A program made the position numbers and the translations under genes. Of a stretch of 55,730 nt of DNA, positions 33,911 through 42,180 are shown piece after piece. The notes under the pieces were generated by a model. It did not search any database. It was given only the letters and a program-made list of their open reading frames with translations, and was not told where the DNA came from. The stretch comes from Flavobacteriia bacterium. Lineage in GTDB: Bacteria; Bacteroidota; Bacteroidia; Flavobacteriales; Flavobacteriaceae. Where the stretch lies: the NCBI GenBank assembly GCA_011391075.1, contig JAABRF010000008.1:1-55730 (forward strand). Direction: 5' to 3'. Every line of letters begins with the position of its first letter. Positions within the stretch are counted from its first letter, which is position 1.

Positions 33911-33944
33911 CTACAAATTTTAAATATAATACTGAGATTTGTAG
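33911..33944 (+). terminator. Possible terminator after the RmlD-like gene
   Basis: 8-bp arms CTACAAAT (33911-33918) and ATTTGTAG (33937-33944) with 18 bases between and a TTTTT a few bases later. The loop is long, so termination efficiency is doubtful. Confidence 0.3.
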
Positions 33945-34084
33945 GATTATTTTTGCCCAACTGCCAAAAAAATTGAATATTGCACGTTTAAATTTTGAAA
34001 CAAACCTTAATAGAAGTCAAATAACTTTTTAAAAAAATTGGAAAGTTTATACTTGACTCTTGAAAAACAAATAACCGACAACCA

Positions 34085-35902
34085 ATGAAACGCATCATTA
34101 CCATTTTTCTAGTATTTTTTACCCAAGTGAGTCTATTGGCACAAGAAGGATTATCTACCGCCGAAAAAGTGGATGGCGTATTTAAAAATATGACGGGATG
34201 GTTTGTGGAAGATGTAATTTTCAAAGAAATTAATTTCGGTAAAGTTAATGAAACAAGAAATTTCAATCTAAGTGATAGTCTGTCTAAAGATTTTACTTTT
34301 AAAATTGTAAAAGACTCAATTTATATAAGTAGCCTAAAATTAAAAAGTAAACAAACAGCAGAAAAAATACATTATTCAAATCCCAAAGCAAGGATACTTG
34401 AAAATTCTGTTATAGTTCTCCCATTAAATCAAATTCAGGAATTTAAAAATGAATCAATTTCGATTTCTGCTCCTTTTGTGAAAGTCCCATGGGTTTTATT
34501 CGTATTGATTGGTGGTGCTATCTATTTTACATTTACTTTTAGGTTTGTACAATTTAGATTGTTTGGGACAGCAATTAAAACCATTCAAGGTAAATACGAT
34601 GAAATTGATCATCACGGAGCGCACAAAACGGTTGGAGACGATGAGCAAAATGACGATATACCTGACACGATCAAAATTGAAGGACATCATGGTGAAGTCT
34701 CCCATTTTCAGGCATTGACTGCTGCCCTTTCGGGAACGGTAGGTTTGGGGAATATTGCCGGAGTTGCCGTAGCTTTATCAATTGGTGGCCCCGGAGCTAC
34801 TTTTTGGATGATTGTAGCCGGATTACTCGGTATGGCATCGAAATTTGCTGAGTGTACGCTAGGGGTTTGTTATCGTGACATTGATGAAAACGGAGTCGTG
34901 TATGGAGGTCCGATGTATTATTTAACAAAAGGTTTAAAAGAAAAAGGCTTGAAAACCTTTGGAAAAGTATTGGCAGTCATTTTTGCTGTTTTGGTAATCG
35001 GTGGCTCTTTTGGTGGTGGCAATATGTTTCAAGCCAATCAAGCTTCGGCGCAATTGATAGAATTATTTGACATGACCAATCCCAATGCAGGGATATACAT
35101 AGGTTTGGTGATGGCTGCATTAACAGCTTTGGTAATCATTGGAGGTATTAAAAGAATTGCTTCGGTTACAGATAAATTGGTTCCATTTATGGCTGTACTT
35201 TATGTAGGAGCAGCTTTGGTGATAATTTTTATGAATTTTAAAATGGTTCCTGAGGCGGTAAGTTTGATTTTTACTGAAGCTTTTACGGGAACAGCCATTG
35301 CGGGTGGTTTTATAGGGGCTTTGATACAAGGATTTAAAAGAGGAACATTTTCAAATGAAGCCGGAGTTGGTTCGGCAGCTATTGCGCACTCTGCCGTAAG
35401 AACCCGTTATCCTGCCAGCGAAGGTGTAGTTGCTTTGTTGGAGCCATTTATTGATACGGTTGTCATTTGCACGATGACTGCAGTTGTATTGGTCATTACC
35501 AATTTGCACTTGGGCTATTTTGAATATGGAGTAAAAGTAAGTGAAGGTGTAGAATTGACTGCCAAAGCATTTGAATCTCAAATTCCGCATTCATCAATTG
35601 TTTTGACAATAGCTGTATTTTTATTTGCTTTTTCAACTATGATTTCTTGGTCGTATTACGGATTACAAGGTTTCAAATTTTTATTTGGCAAAAGTAAAGT
35701 TGTTGATATTACCTACAAATTATTATTTTTAATTTTTATTGTAATTGGAGCTGCGATTACGTTGGGTTCAGTAATTGATTTTTCGGATGCCATGATTTTT
35801 GGAATGGTAGTTCCCAATATGATTGGAGTAGTTATACTCATTCCTACTATTAGAAAAGAATTAGCCAAATATCTCAAAGCTATTTCGGCTGTAAAAAAAT
35901 AA
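34085..35902 (+). CDS. AGCS-family amino acid:cation symporter with extra N-terminal periplasmic domain
   Basis: 605-residue alanine or glycine:cation symporter. The family core starts around residue 140 (VLFVLIGGAIYFTFTFRFVQFRLFGTAIKTI), with ALTAALSGTVGLGNIAGVAVALSIGGPGATFWM, YGGPMYYLTKGLKEKG and GFKRGTFSNEAGVGSAAIAHSAVRT as conserved signatures. Two features are unusual: a cleavable-looking signal (MKRIITIFLVFFTQVSLLAQ) with about 110 extra residues before the core, and an acidic/His-rich insert (DEIDHHGAHKTVGDDEQNDDIPD) in the first cytoplasmic loop. Standard AGCS proteins have about 450 residues. It takes up Ala or Gly with Na+ or H+. Confidence 0.85.
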   Translation: MKRIITIFLVFFTQVSLLAQEGLSTAEKVDGVFKNMTGWFVEDVIFKEINFGKVNETRNFNLSDSLSKDFTFKIVKDSIYISSLKLKSKQTAEKIHYSNPKARILENSVIVLPLNQIQEFKNESISISAPFVKVPWVLFVLIGGAIYFTFTFRFVQFRLFGTAIKTIQGKYDEIDHHGAHKTVGDDEQNDDIPDTIKIEGHHGEVSHFQALTAALSGTVGLGNIAGVAVALSIGGPGATFWMIVAGLLGMASKFAECTLGVCYRDIDENGVVYGGPMYYLTKGLKEKGLKTFGKVLAVIFAVLVIGGSFGGGNMFQANQASAQLIELFDMTNPNAGIYIGLVMAALTALVIIGGIKRIASVTDKLVPFMAVLYVGAALVIIFMNFKMVPEAVSLIFTEAFTGTAIAGGFIGALIQGFKRGTFSNEAGVGSAAIAHSAVRTRYPASEGVVALLEPFIDTVVICTMTAVVLVITNLHLGYFEYGVKVSEGVELTAKAFESQIPHSSIVLTIAVFLFAFSTMISWSYYGLQGFKFLFGKSKVVDITYKLLFLIFIVIGAAITLGSVIDFSDAMIFGMVVPNMIGVVILIPTIRKELAKYLKAISAVKK

Positions 35903-36209
35903 AATAAAGTCGATTGGCTTTTTAAAAAATTGAAACATTTGGAAACCTGTTTATCAATACGGTTGATGTTTTGGATAGGTTTTCGAATACTTGAAAAAAA
36001 ATATAATTTTTGTTAATGTCGTTATAATAAGTCTATTCTAATTTTTCCTCACCCCAGCCCTCTCCCAAGGAGAGGGAGCTACTGAGTGGTTTCATTAGAA
36101 AAATTCCTATATTAAACGACTATGAATATAGACATTGAAAAATTAGGAGTTACTTCAAAGCTATATTGAAGTAAGATATTGCTATTGTTAAATTTAAAAG
36201 TTTTTAAAA
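35903..36209. other. Gap with one CCTCACCCCAGCCCTCTCC repeat
   Basis: AT-rich spacer of 307 bp. The only recognisable element is a GC-rich stem-loop at 36047-36080 in which CCCTCTCC pairs with GGAGAGGG around CAA. This word is widespread in many bacterial genomes as an intergenic repeat. Nothing else supported is seen; no ORF of credible length. Confidence 0.6.
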
Positions 36210-37121
36210 ATGAAGCTATTGAAAAATTGGTATGCCTTTTCGGCAAAGGAAAGACGTGGTTTATTGGTGTTGTTTGGTTTAATTCTAAGCCTACAAGCCT
36301 TGTTATTCGGATTGAATTATTGGCATCCAAAATCGGTTGGTATTTCTATTGATACTCCCGAAATTAGAGCTTATCAAGCAGTAATTGATTCACTGAAGCA
36401 GCTTAAAATTACAAACTCCAAACCCAAAATTTATCCTTTTAATCCCAATTTCATTACTGACTACAAAGCTTATACTTTAGGCATGAGTACTACAGCGTTT
36501 GATCGATTGCAAGCTTTTCGCAAACAAGATTTATATGTTAACTCAGCTCAAGAATTTCAAAAAGTTACCGGAATTAGTGACAGTTTGCTTCGTGAAATTC
36601 AACCCTATTTCAAATTTCCAGATTGGGTGAAAAATCAAAAGAAATATTCAAATCAGGTGTTTCCTGAAAAAATATTTACATCAAATCCCAAACAAAATCC
36701 CAATCAAAATCCCAAAGTAAAATCGGATTTGAATACAGCAACCCATGAACAATTAGTAGCCATATACGGCATTGGGGAAAAGCTAGCCGACCGCATAATT
36801 GGATACAGGACAAAATTGCAAGGATTTTCTGTGGATGCACAATTATATGAAGTTTACTATCTAGATCGGGAAACAGCCGACAAAGTTTTAAAGCAATTCA
36901 CGGTACTCAGTAAACCACACATCATTCCGATTAATGTTAATTCGGCTACGTTTAAAGAAGTATTACACAGTTCACCCTACATGACTTACGAGATTACCAA
37001 AGGCATCTTTAATTACAAAAATGCAGCCGGAAAAATTCAATCCTTAGAAGTATTGAAAAAAATAGAAGGTTTTCCAGTAGATAAATTTGACAGAATTAGT
37101 TTATATTTGAAGGCAGAATAA
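36210..37121 (+). CDS. Membrane-anchored helix-hairpin-helix protein (ComEA-like)
   Basis: 303 residues. One N-terminal membrane helix (GLLVLFGLILSLQALLFGLNYW, residues 18-39) is followed by three HhH-type units: FNPNFITDYKAYTLGMSTTAFDRLQAF, SDLNTATHEQLVAIYGIGEKLADRIIGYR (the best match, with the GIGxxxAxxI hairpin) and NVNSATFKEVLHSSPYMTYEITKGIFNYK. HhH motifs bind DNA backbone; in ComEA one such domain binds incoming DNA in the periplasm. The periplasmic side for this protein is inferred, and transformation itself is not shown. It is common in flavobacteria as an uncharacterised gene. Single gene, not clearly in an operon. Confidence 0.75.
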   Translation: MKLLKNWYAFSAKERRGLLVLFGLILSLQALLFGLNYWHPKSVGISIDTPEIRAYQAVIDSLKQLKITNSKPKIYPFNPNFITDYKAYTLGMSTTAFDRLQAFRKQDLYVNSAQEFQKVTGISDSLLREIQPYFKFPDWVKNQKKYSNQVFPEKIFTSNPKQNPNQNPKVKSDLNTATHEQLVAIYGIGEKLADRIIGYRTKLQGFSVDAQLYEVYYLDRETADKVLKQFTVLSKPHIIPINVNSATFKEVLHSSPYMTYEITKGIFNYKNAAGKIQSLEVLKKIEGFPVDKFDRISLYLKAE

Positions 37122-37288
37122 ATAGATTTAAAAGAAAAGTAGACTGATGATCCAATTTTAACGTACCAATAATTTTTAAACTCTTTTTTCAATTAATATC
37201 AATTTAATCCCTAATAAATTGATTTTTCACAATATTGAATACGTAAATACGGCATTGTAATTTGACTAATTTGTGAATTTTTTTTAAA

Positions 37289-38434
37289 ATGAATATAGAT
37301 ATTTCCGAAACTCAGGCTTTGATCATACAATCCATTCGGGATTTTGCCGAAAAGAAAATAAGACCTCACATCATGGAATGGGATGAGGCTCAATTTTTCC
37401 CTATAGATTTATTCCGTGAAATGGGAGAGATGGGTTGGATGGGTGTTTTAATTCCCGAACAATATGGAGGAAGCGGGCTCAATTACCACGATTACATCAG
37501 AATTATTGAAGAAATTGGCAAAGTTGATGGATCTATAGGATTATCGGTTGCAGCTCACAATTCGCTTTGCACCAATCATATTTATTTGTTTGGCAACGAA
37601 GAGCAACGTCAAATGTACTTACCCAAATTGGCTAGTGGTGACTGGATTGGTGCTTGGGGTTTGACTGAACACAACACCGGATCGGATGCAGGTGGCATGT
37701 CTACCACAGCAGTAGCAGATGGAGATTATTTTGTGTTAAATGGAGCCAAGAATTTCATTACCCACGGTATTTCCGCACAAGTAGCGGTAGTTCTAGCCAG
37801 AACCGGAGAAAAAGGCGATAAGCGCAATGCAACTGCCTTTATTGTAGAAAGAGGAACTCCGGGATTCAATGCGGGTAAAAAGGAAAACAAATTGGGTATG
37901 CGAGCCAGTGAAACAGCCGAAATGATTTTTGACAATTGCCGCATTCACAAAAATCAAATCTTAGGAAAAGTTGGAGATGGATTTGTACAGTCTTTAAAAG
38001 TTTTGGATGGCGGCCGTATTTCTATCGGAGCTTTGGCACTGGGAATTTCTAAAGGCGCCTTTGAAGCTTCTTTGAAATATGCACAAGAACGGGTTCAATT
38101 TGGTAAAAAAATTGTCCATTTTCAAGCCATCGGATTTAAATTGGCAGACATGGCAACTGAGATTGAAGCTTCCGAACTTCTGTTACACAAAGCAGCTCAT
38201 GATTATCACCAAGGCAAACGCATTACAAAAATCGGAGCCATGGCCAAGATGTATGCTTCAGAAGTAGGTGTCAAAGTATCTACTGAAGCCATTCAAATTC
38301 ACGGTGGATATGGTTATACCAAGGATTTTCCGGTCGAGAAATTTTATAGAGATTCCAAATTGAATACCATTGGCGAAGGCACAACTGAAATTCAAAAGTT
38401 GGTGATTTCTAGACAATTGGTGGATGGGAAATAG
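37289..38434 (+). CDS. Acyl-CoA dehydrogenase, short form A
   Basis: 381-residue FAD enzyme. WGLTEHNTGSDAGGMSTTA and KNFITHGISAQVAVVLART match the FAD and substrate sites, and IHGGYGYTKDFPVEKFYRDSKLNTIGEGTTEIQKLVISRQL the C-terminal catalytic helix, with GEGTTEIQ in place of the more usual YEGTSEIQ. It oxidises a fatty or branched acyl-CoA; the chain length cannot be read from this. It is 67 bp upstream of a paralogue of the same size; the two are likely co-transcribed but only about 45 percent alike, by eye. Confidence 0.9.
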   Translation: MNIDISETQALIIQSIRDFAEKKIRPHIMEWDEAQFFPIDLFREMGEMGWMGVLIPEQYGGSGLNYHDYIRIIEEIGKVDGSIGLSVAAHNSLCTNHIYLFGNEEQRQMYLPKLASGDWIGAWGLTEHNTGSDAGGMSTTAVADGDYFVLNGAKNFITHGISAQVAVVLARTGEKGDKRNATAFIVERGTPGFNAGKKENKLGMRASETAEMIFDNCRIHKNQILGKVGDGFVQSLKVLDGGRISIGALALGISKGAFEASLKYAQERVQFGKKIVHFQAIGFKLADMATEIEASELLLHKAAHDYHQGKRITKIGAMAKMYASEVGVKVSTEAIQIHGGYGYTKDFPVEKFYRDSKLNTIGEGTTEIQKLVISRQLVDGK

Positions 38435-38500
38435 AAATTAGAGATTAGAATTAACAGCACTTTATAAACATTTAACTTTAAACTTTACAAACTCTACAGC

Positions 38501-39643
38501 ATGGATTTTAATTTAACCGAAGAACAATTGATGATTCAACAAGCGGCTCGTGATTTTGCGGTAGCCGAACTTTTACCAGGCGTTATTGAACGCGATGACA
38601 AGGAACTTTTTCCATTTGAACAGATTAAAAAGATGGGCGAACTAGGATTCCTTGGGATGATGGTGGATCCCAAATATGGTGGTGGTGGTATGGATACCAT
38701 TTCCTATGTATTGGCAATGGAAGAAATTTCCAAAGTGGATGCTTCGGCTTCTGTAGTGATGTCGGTCAATAACTCATTGGTTTGTTGGGGATTGGAAAAA
38801 TTTGGAAATGAAGAACAAAAACAAAAATATTTAACCGTATTGGCTACCGGTGAAAAATTGGGTGCATTTTGTTTGAGTGAACCGGAAGCCGGAAGTGATG
38901 CTACTAGTCAAAGGACTACAGCATTTGACAAAGGTGATTATTACTTGCTCAATGGTACCAAAAACTGGATTACCAATGGTGGAAATGCTGATATTTATTT
39001 AGTCATTGCCCAAACCTATCCCGAAAAAGGACATCACGGTATCAATGCTTTTATAGTTGAAAAAGGTATGCCTGGATTTGACATTGGACCCAAAGAACAC
39101 AAAATGGGAATCAGAGGTTCGGATACGCATTCTCTTATGTTTAACGACGTCAAAGTTCCTAAAGAAAACCGAATTGGGGAAGATGGTTTTGGATTTAAGT
39201 TTGCTATGAAAACATTGGCTGGAGGACGCATTGGTATTGCCTCTCAAGCATTGGGAATAGCTTCCGGAGCTTATGAAAGAGCTTTGCAATACTCCAAAGA
39301 ACGCAAAGCTTTTGGAAAGTTGATTTCTCAACATCAAGCCATTGCGTTTAAATTGGCCGATATGAAAACCAATATCGATGCGGCAAGACATTTGATCATG
39401 AAAGCCGCTTGGGATAAAGATATGAATCAGGATTACAATTTATCGGGTGCTATGGCGAAATACTTTGCTGCCGAAATGGCGATGAAAGTGACAACTGAAG
39501 CCGTTCAAGTACATGGCGGATATGGATACGTCAAAGAATATCACGTAGAACGCATGATGCGAGATGCCAAAATCACTCAAATTTATGAAGGTACATCTGA
39601 AATCCAACAAATCGTGATTTCCCGTACCATTTTAGCCGATTAA
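38501..39643 (+). CDS. Acyl-CoA dehydrogenase, short form B
   Basis: 380 residues, butyryl-CoA-dehydrogenase-like. AFCLSEPEAGSDATSQRTTA, KNWITNGGNADIYLVIAQTYPEKGHHGINAFIVEKGMPGFDIGPKEHKMGIRGSDTHSLMF and VHGGYGYVKEYHVERMMRDAKITQIYEGTSEIQQIVISRTIL contain the FAD/acyl sites and the catalytic Glu of the C-terminal helix. It probably oxidises short-chain acyl-CoA with electron-transfer flavoprotein as acceptor (family knowledge). Ends before a strong terminator at 39669. Confidence 0.93.
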   Translation: MDFNLTEEQLMIQQAARDFAVAELLPGVIERDDKELFPFEQIKKMGELGFLGMMVDPKYGGGGMDTISYVLAMEEISKVDASASVVMSVNNSLVCWGLEKFGNEEQKQKYLTVLATGEKLGAFCLSEPEAGSDATSQRTTAFDKGDYYLLNGTKNWITNGGNADIYLVIAQTYPEKGHHGINAFIVEKGMPGFDIGPKEHKMGIRGSDTHSLMFNDVKVPKENRIGEDGFGFKFAMKTLAGGRIGIASQALGIASGAYERALQYSKERKAFGKLISQHQAIAFKLADMKTNIDAARHLIMKAAWDKDMNQDYNLSGAMAKYFAAEMAMKVTTEAVQVHGGYGYVKEYHVERMMRDAKITQIYEGTSEIQQIVISRTILAD

Positions 39644-39668
39644 AAAATATTTTACTTTTTTAAAGTCG

Positions 39669-39711
39669 AACTTCGCACTCCAAATTACTCGGGATGCGAA
39701 GTTTTTTTTTG
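39669..39711 (+). terminator. Intrinsic terminator of the acyl-CoA dehydrogenase pair
   Basis: AACTTCGCA (39669-39677) and TGCGAAGTT pair around 17 bases and are followed by nine T. It ends the two rightward acyl-CoA dehydrogenase genes before the leftward LRR gene. Confidence 0.85.
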
Positions 39712-39761
39712 CTTAGGGGGAGCAAGGCTGTAGAAACTTTGACTTTTTCAAAGAAACTATA

Positions 39762-41903
39762 TTATTTTAATGGGTTTGCAAATTCTTCACATACATTGGA
39801 AAAATAGCAAAATTCACTGATTTTCCAATTGGCATAACTGCCAGTACCATTAAAAGCAGCTTGAGAATTGTCGACTTGGATACAAGTGAGTTTGAAATTC
39901 TTCTCAACATCAAATATTTCAATCTGTGAATTGTATGAATTTCTGATATTTACTGACTCCAAATTATTGTTATAAGCCCATACTTTTTTCAAGCCTGTAT
40001 TGGTTCCCAAATTGAGCAAAGACAAATGATTATCAGGAATATATAGGTTTTCCAATAATCTGAGGCGTGACACATCTATTTTTTTAAGTTGGTTGGAAGC
40101 TGCATATACTTCTTTGAGATAGGTATTGTTACTCAAATATAATTCTTCAATCAGATTATTATTGACATTAAGACTTTCCAAAGCAAAAAGCGGATTAGTA
40201 TCTATTTTACTTATGAGATTGTGATTTGCAATTAATTTTTTCAATTCTGAAAGATTGGAAACATCTAGGTTGCTTATGACATTGTGATTGAGTATTAAAG
40301 TTTTCAAACGCAAAGCTTGTGACAAATCAACTGACTGAACGAAGTTGTTATTGATAATTAGTTCGGATAAATTAGGATTATTGAGTTGGATGTTGTTGAT
40401 TTTATTATAACTACAATCGAGTTTGGTCAAATGATAACAAGATGAAATATCCAACTGAATCAAGTCATTTTGAAAACATTTGAAAACTTCCAAATGATTC
40501 AAATCTATCCAAGAAATGGTTTTGATGAAATTGGAGCTGCAATCAAATGTATGCAATACCGGATGTGTTTTTAATACCATTTCATTGAGCTTATTATCTG
40601 AAATGTTGACACTTTCAAGATTGGTTAAACTTTCAATGTTTATTTTATGAATCAAATTTCGGGATAAAATCAATTGATTTAATTTTGGATTGCTATTCAA
40701 ATTGATTTCACTTATTTTATTTCTATGTGCATTGAGGATTTTCAATTCACCTAAATGCTGTACATTTAAATAATCAATTTGATTGTTTTGACAATACAAT
40801 TCTTGAAGCTTGGCATTGCGAGAAAGATCCAAATAAGATAATTGATTGTTGTTACAATAAAGGACTTCCAAATTGACAAATGCTTCAATACCTTGTAAAT
40901 CTTGAATGTTGGAATTGGAAATATTGAGTGTAGTAATATCTTTTACCGCATCGGTAATGAATTTTTGATTGCTTAAACCATCATCAAAACCCAAATTTGA
41001 TAGCATTTTTTCAAAATTATCATCAGGTACATACGTAGTACATTGCATGGTAAATTGGGCTTGGTTGTCTTTGAGCCAAACACCTGATTCAGCTTGTTTT
41101 AAATCATCTACTTCAATACACCATAAATTGGGATTCTTAGTTGTATTCAAAACTGTTAATTTGAAATTATTTCCATTTTTCAAACTCAGAGATTGCAATT
41201 GATTATCACTACAAATCAATTTATCGAGATTGGGATTGGAAGTTAAATCCAAACTGATGAGTTGGTTCATATCACAACACAACTTTTCAAGACGTACTGC
41301 GTTGGTTAAATTGAGTTGGGTTAAATTATTCTTTGTGAGGTTTAAATACTGTATAGCTGCTAGATTAGCCTCAACACTTTTCAAATGATTGTTACTAGCA
41401 CAAACTTTGGAAAGAATCTTATTCTTAGACAAGTCGAGTTGGCTCAATTGATTGTCACTACAACTCAAAAATTCCAAATAAGGATTGTTTTGTAAATTTA
41501 AATTGTGAATATTGTTGTTGTGACAAACTAATTTTTTAAGATGTAACAAATTACTGACATCCAGTTTATCCAGTTTATTATCAGAAATATCCAAAATTTC
41601 TAATTGGGTAAAGGCCTCAAGTCCAGTTAAGTCGTAAATTCCTTTATTGGCCAACAGAAGTTCTTTAATTTCTAATATATTGACTGGATCAATCAGTCCG
41701 TTGACGTGTTTATCGGCATCAATACCGAGTTCAATCAATGCTCTTTCAAACTTGGGATCGGGTACTGATATCATCCCGCCATTATCGGCAAAAGAAATAC
41801 TGGTACACAATAATGCGATTGAAAAAAGCAATTCTCTAAGATGGTAAGCAGCGTTTTTAAAAAGGCCGTTTACATTACTGCAGTGGGTTTGATTCTTGCA
41901 CAT
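39762..41903 (-). CDS. Secreted leucine-rich-repeat protein 1
   Basis: 713 residues with a signal sequence in the first 40 (LLFSIALLCTSISFA). Two similar blocks: VPDPKFERALIELGIDADKHVNGLI, LRRs, and a closing CIEVDD/AQFTMQC part; then VPDDNFEKMLSNLGFDDGL, LRRs and CIQVDNSQ...WKISEFC. The LRR unit is about 21 residues with LxxLxCSxNxLxxLDLS, the Bacteroidota type. There is no T9SS C-terminal domain, so it is probably retained at the cell surface or periplasm or secreted by another route. LRRs bind proteins; no ligand is known. The next gene to the right encodes a close paralogue. Confidence 0.85.
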   Translation of the reverse strand: MCKNQTHCSNVNGLFKNAAYHLRELLFSIALLCTSISFADNGGMISVPDPKFERALIELGIDADKHVNGLIDPVNILEIKELLLANKGIYDLTGLEAFTQLEILDISDNKLDKLDVSNLLHLKKLVCHNNNIHNLNLQNNPYLEFLSCSDNQLSQLDLSKNKILSKVCASNNHLKSVEANLAAIQYLNLTKNNLTQLNLTNAVRLEKLCCDMNQLISLDLTSNPNLDKLICSDNQLQSLSLKNGNNFKLTVLNTTKNPNLWCIEVDDLKQAESGVWLKDNQAQFTMQCTTYVPDDNFEKMLSNLGFDDGLSNQKFITDAVKDITTLNISNSNIQDLQGIEAFVNLEVLYCNNNQLSYLDLSRNAKLQELYCQNNQIDYLNVQHLGELKILNAHRNKISEINLNSNPKLNQLILSRNLIHKINIESLTNLESVNISDNKLNEMVLKTHPVLHTFDCSSNFIKTISWIDLNHLEVFKCFQNDLIQLDISSCYHLTKLDCSYNKINNIQLNNPNLSELIINNNFVQSVDLSQALRLKTLILNHNVISNLDVSNLSELKKLIANHNLISKIDTNPLFALESLNVNNNLIEELYLSNNTYLKEVYAASNQLKKIDVSRLRLLENLYIPDNHLSLLNLGTNTGLKKVWAYNNNLESVNIRNSYNSQIEIFDVEKNFKLTCIQVDNSQAAFNGTGSYANWKISEFCYFSNVCEEFANPLK

Positions 41904-42180
41904 AATCCTTTAGTTTAAAATGATTATTTCAAAAAAAAGGAGCAAATAAGTTGATAGTCTTTTTATAGTAAGTAGCAAAAAACTATAAACCGGCTACTGC
42001 ATTAAATAGGTGTGGAAAATAACAAGTTTATAACTCATTAAAAACCACTGCAATATACGAAATATTCAACCCATTGATTTGCTAAAGAATGTCTATATTT
42101 TTCATAAATTACAAAAAATGAAAATATTTTTTTCAAAAAAAACAATTTTTTAAAAAAGTAGAATATTTTAAAATCTAGCT
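41904..42180. other. AT-rich gap between the two LRR genes
   Basis: No ORF or terminator. An inverted repeat TTTATAGT / ACTATAAA (8 bp, about 12 bases apart) is present near 41960-41990 and could be an operator or weak hairpin for the first LRR gene. I see no TAnnTTTG element on the minus strand. Confidence 0.4.
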
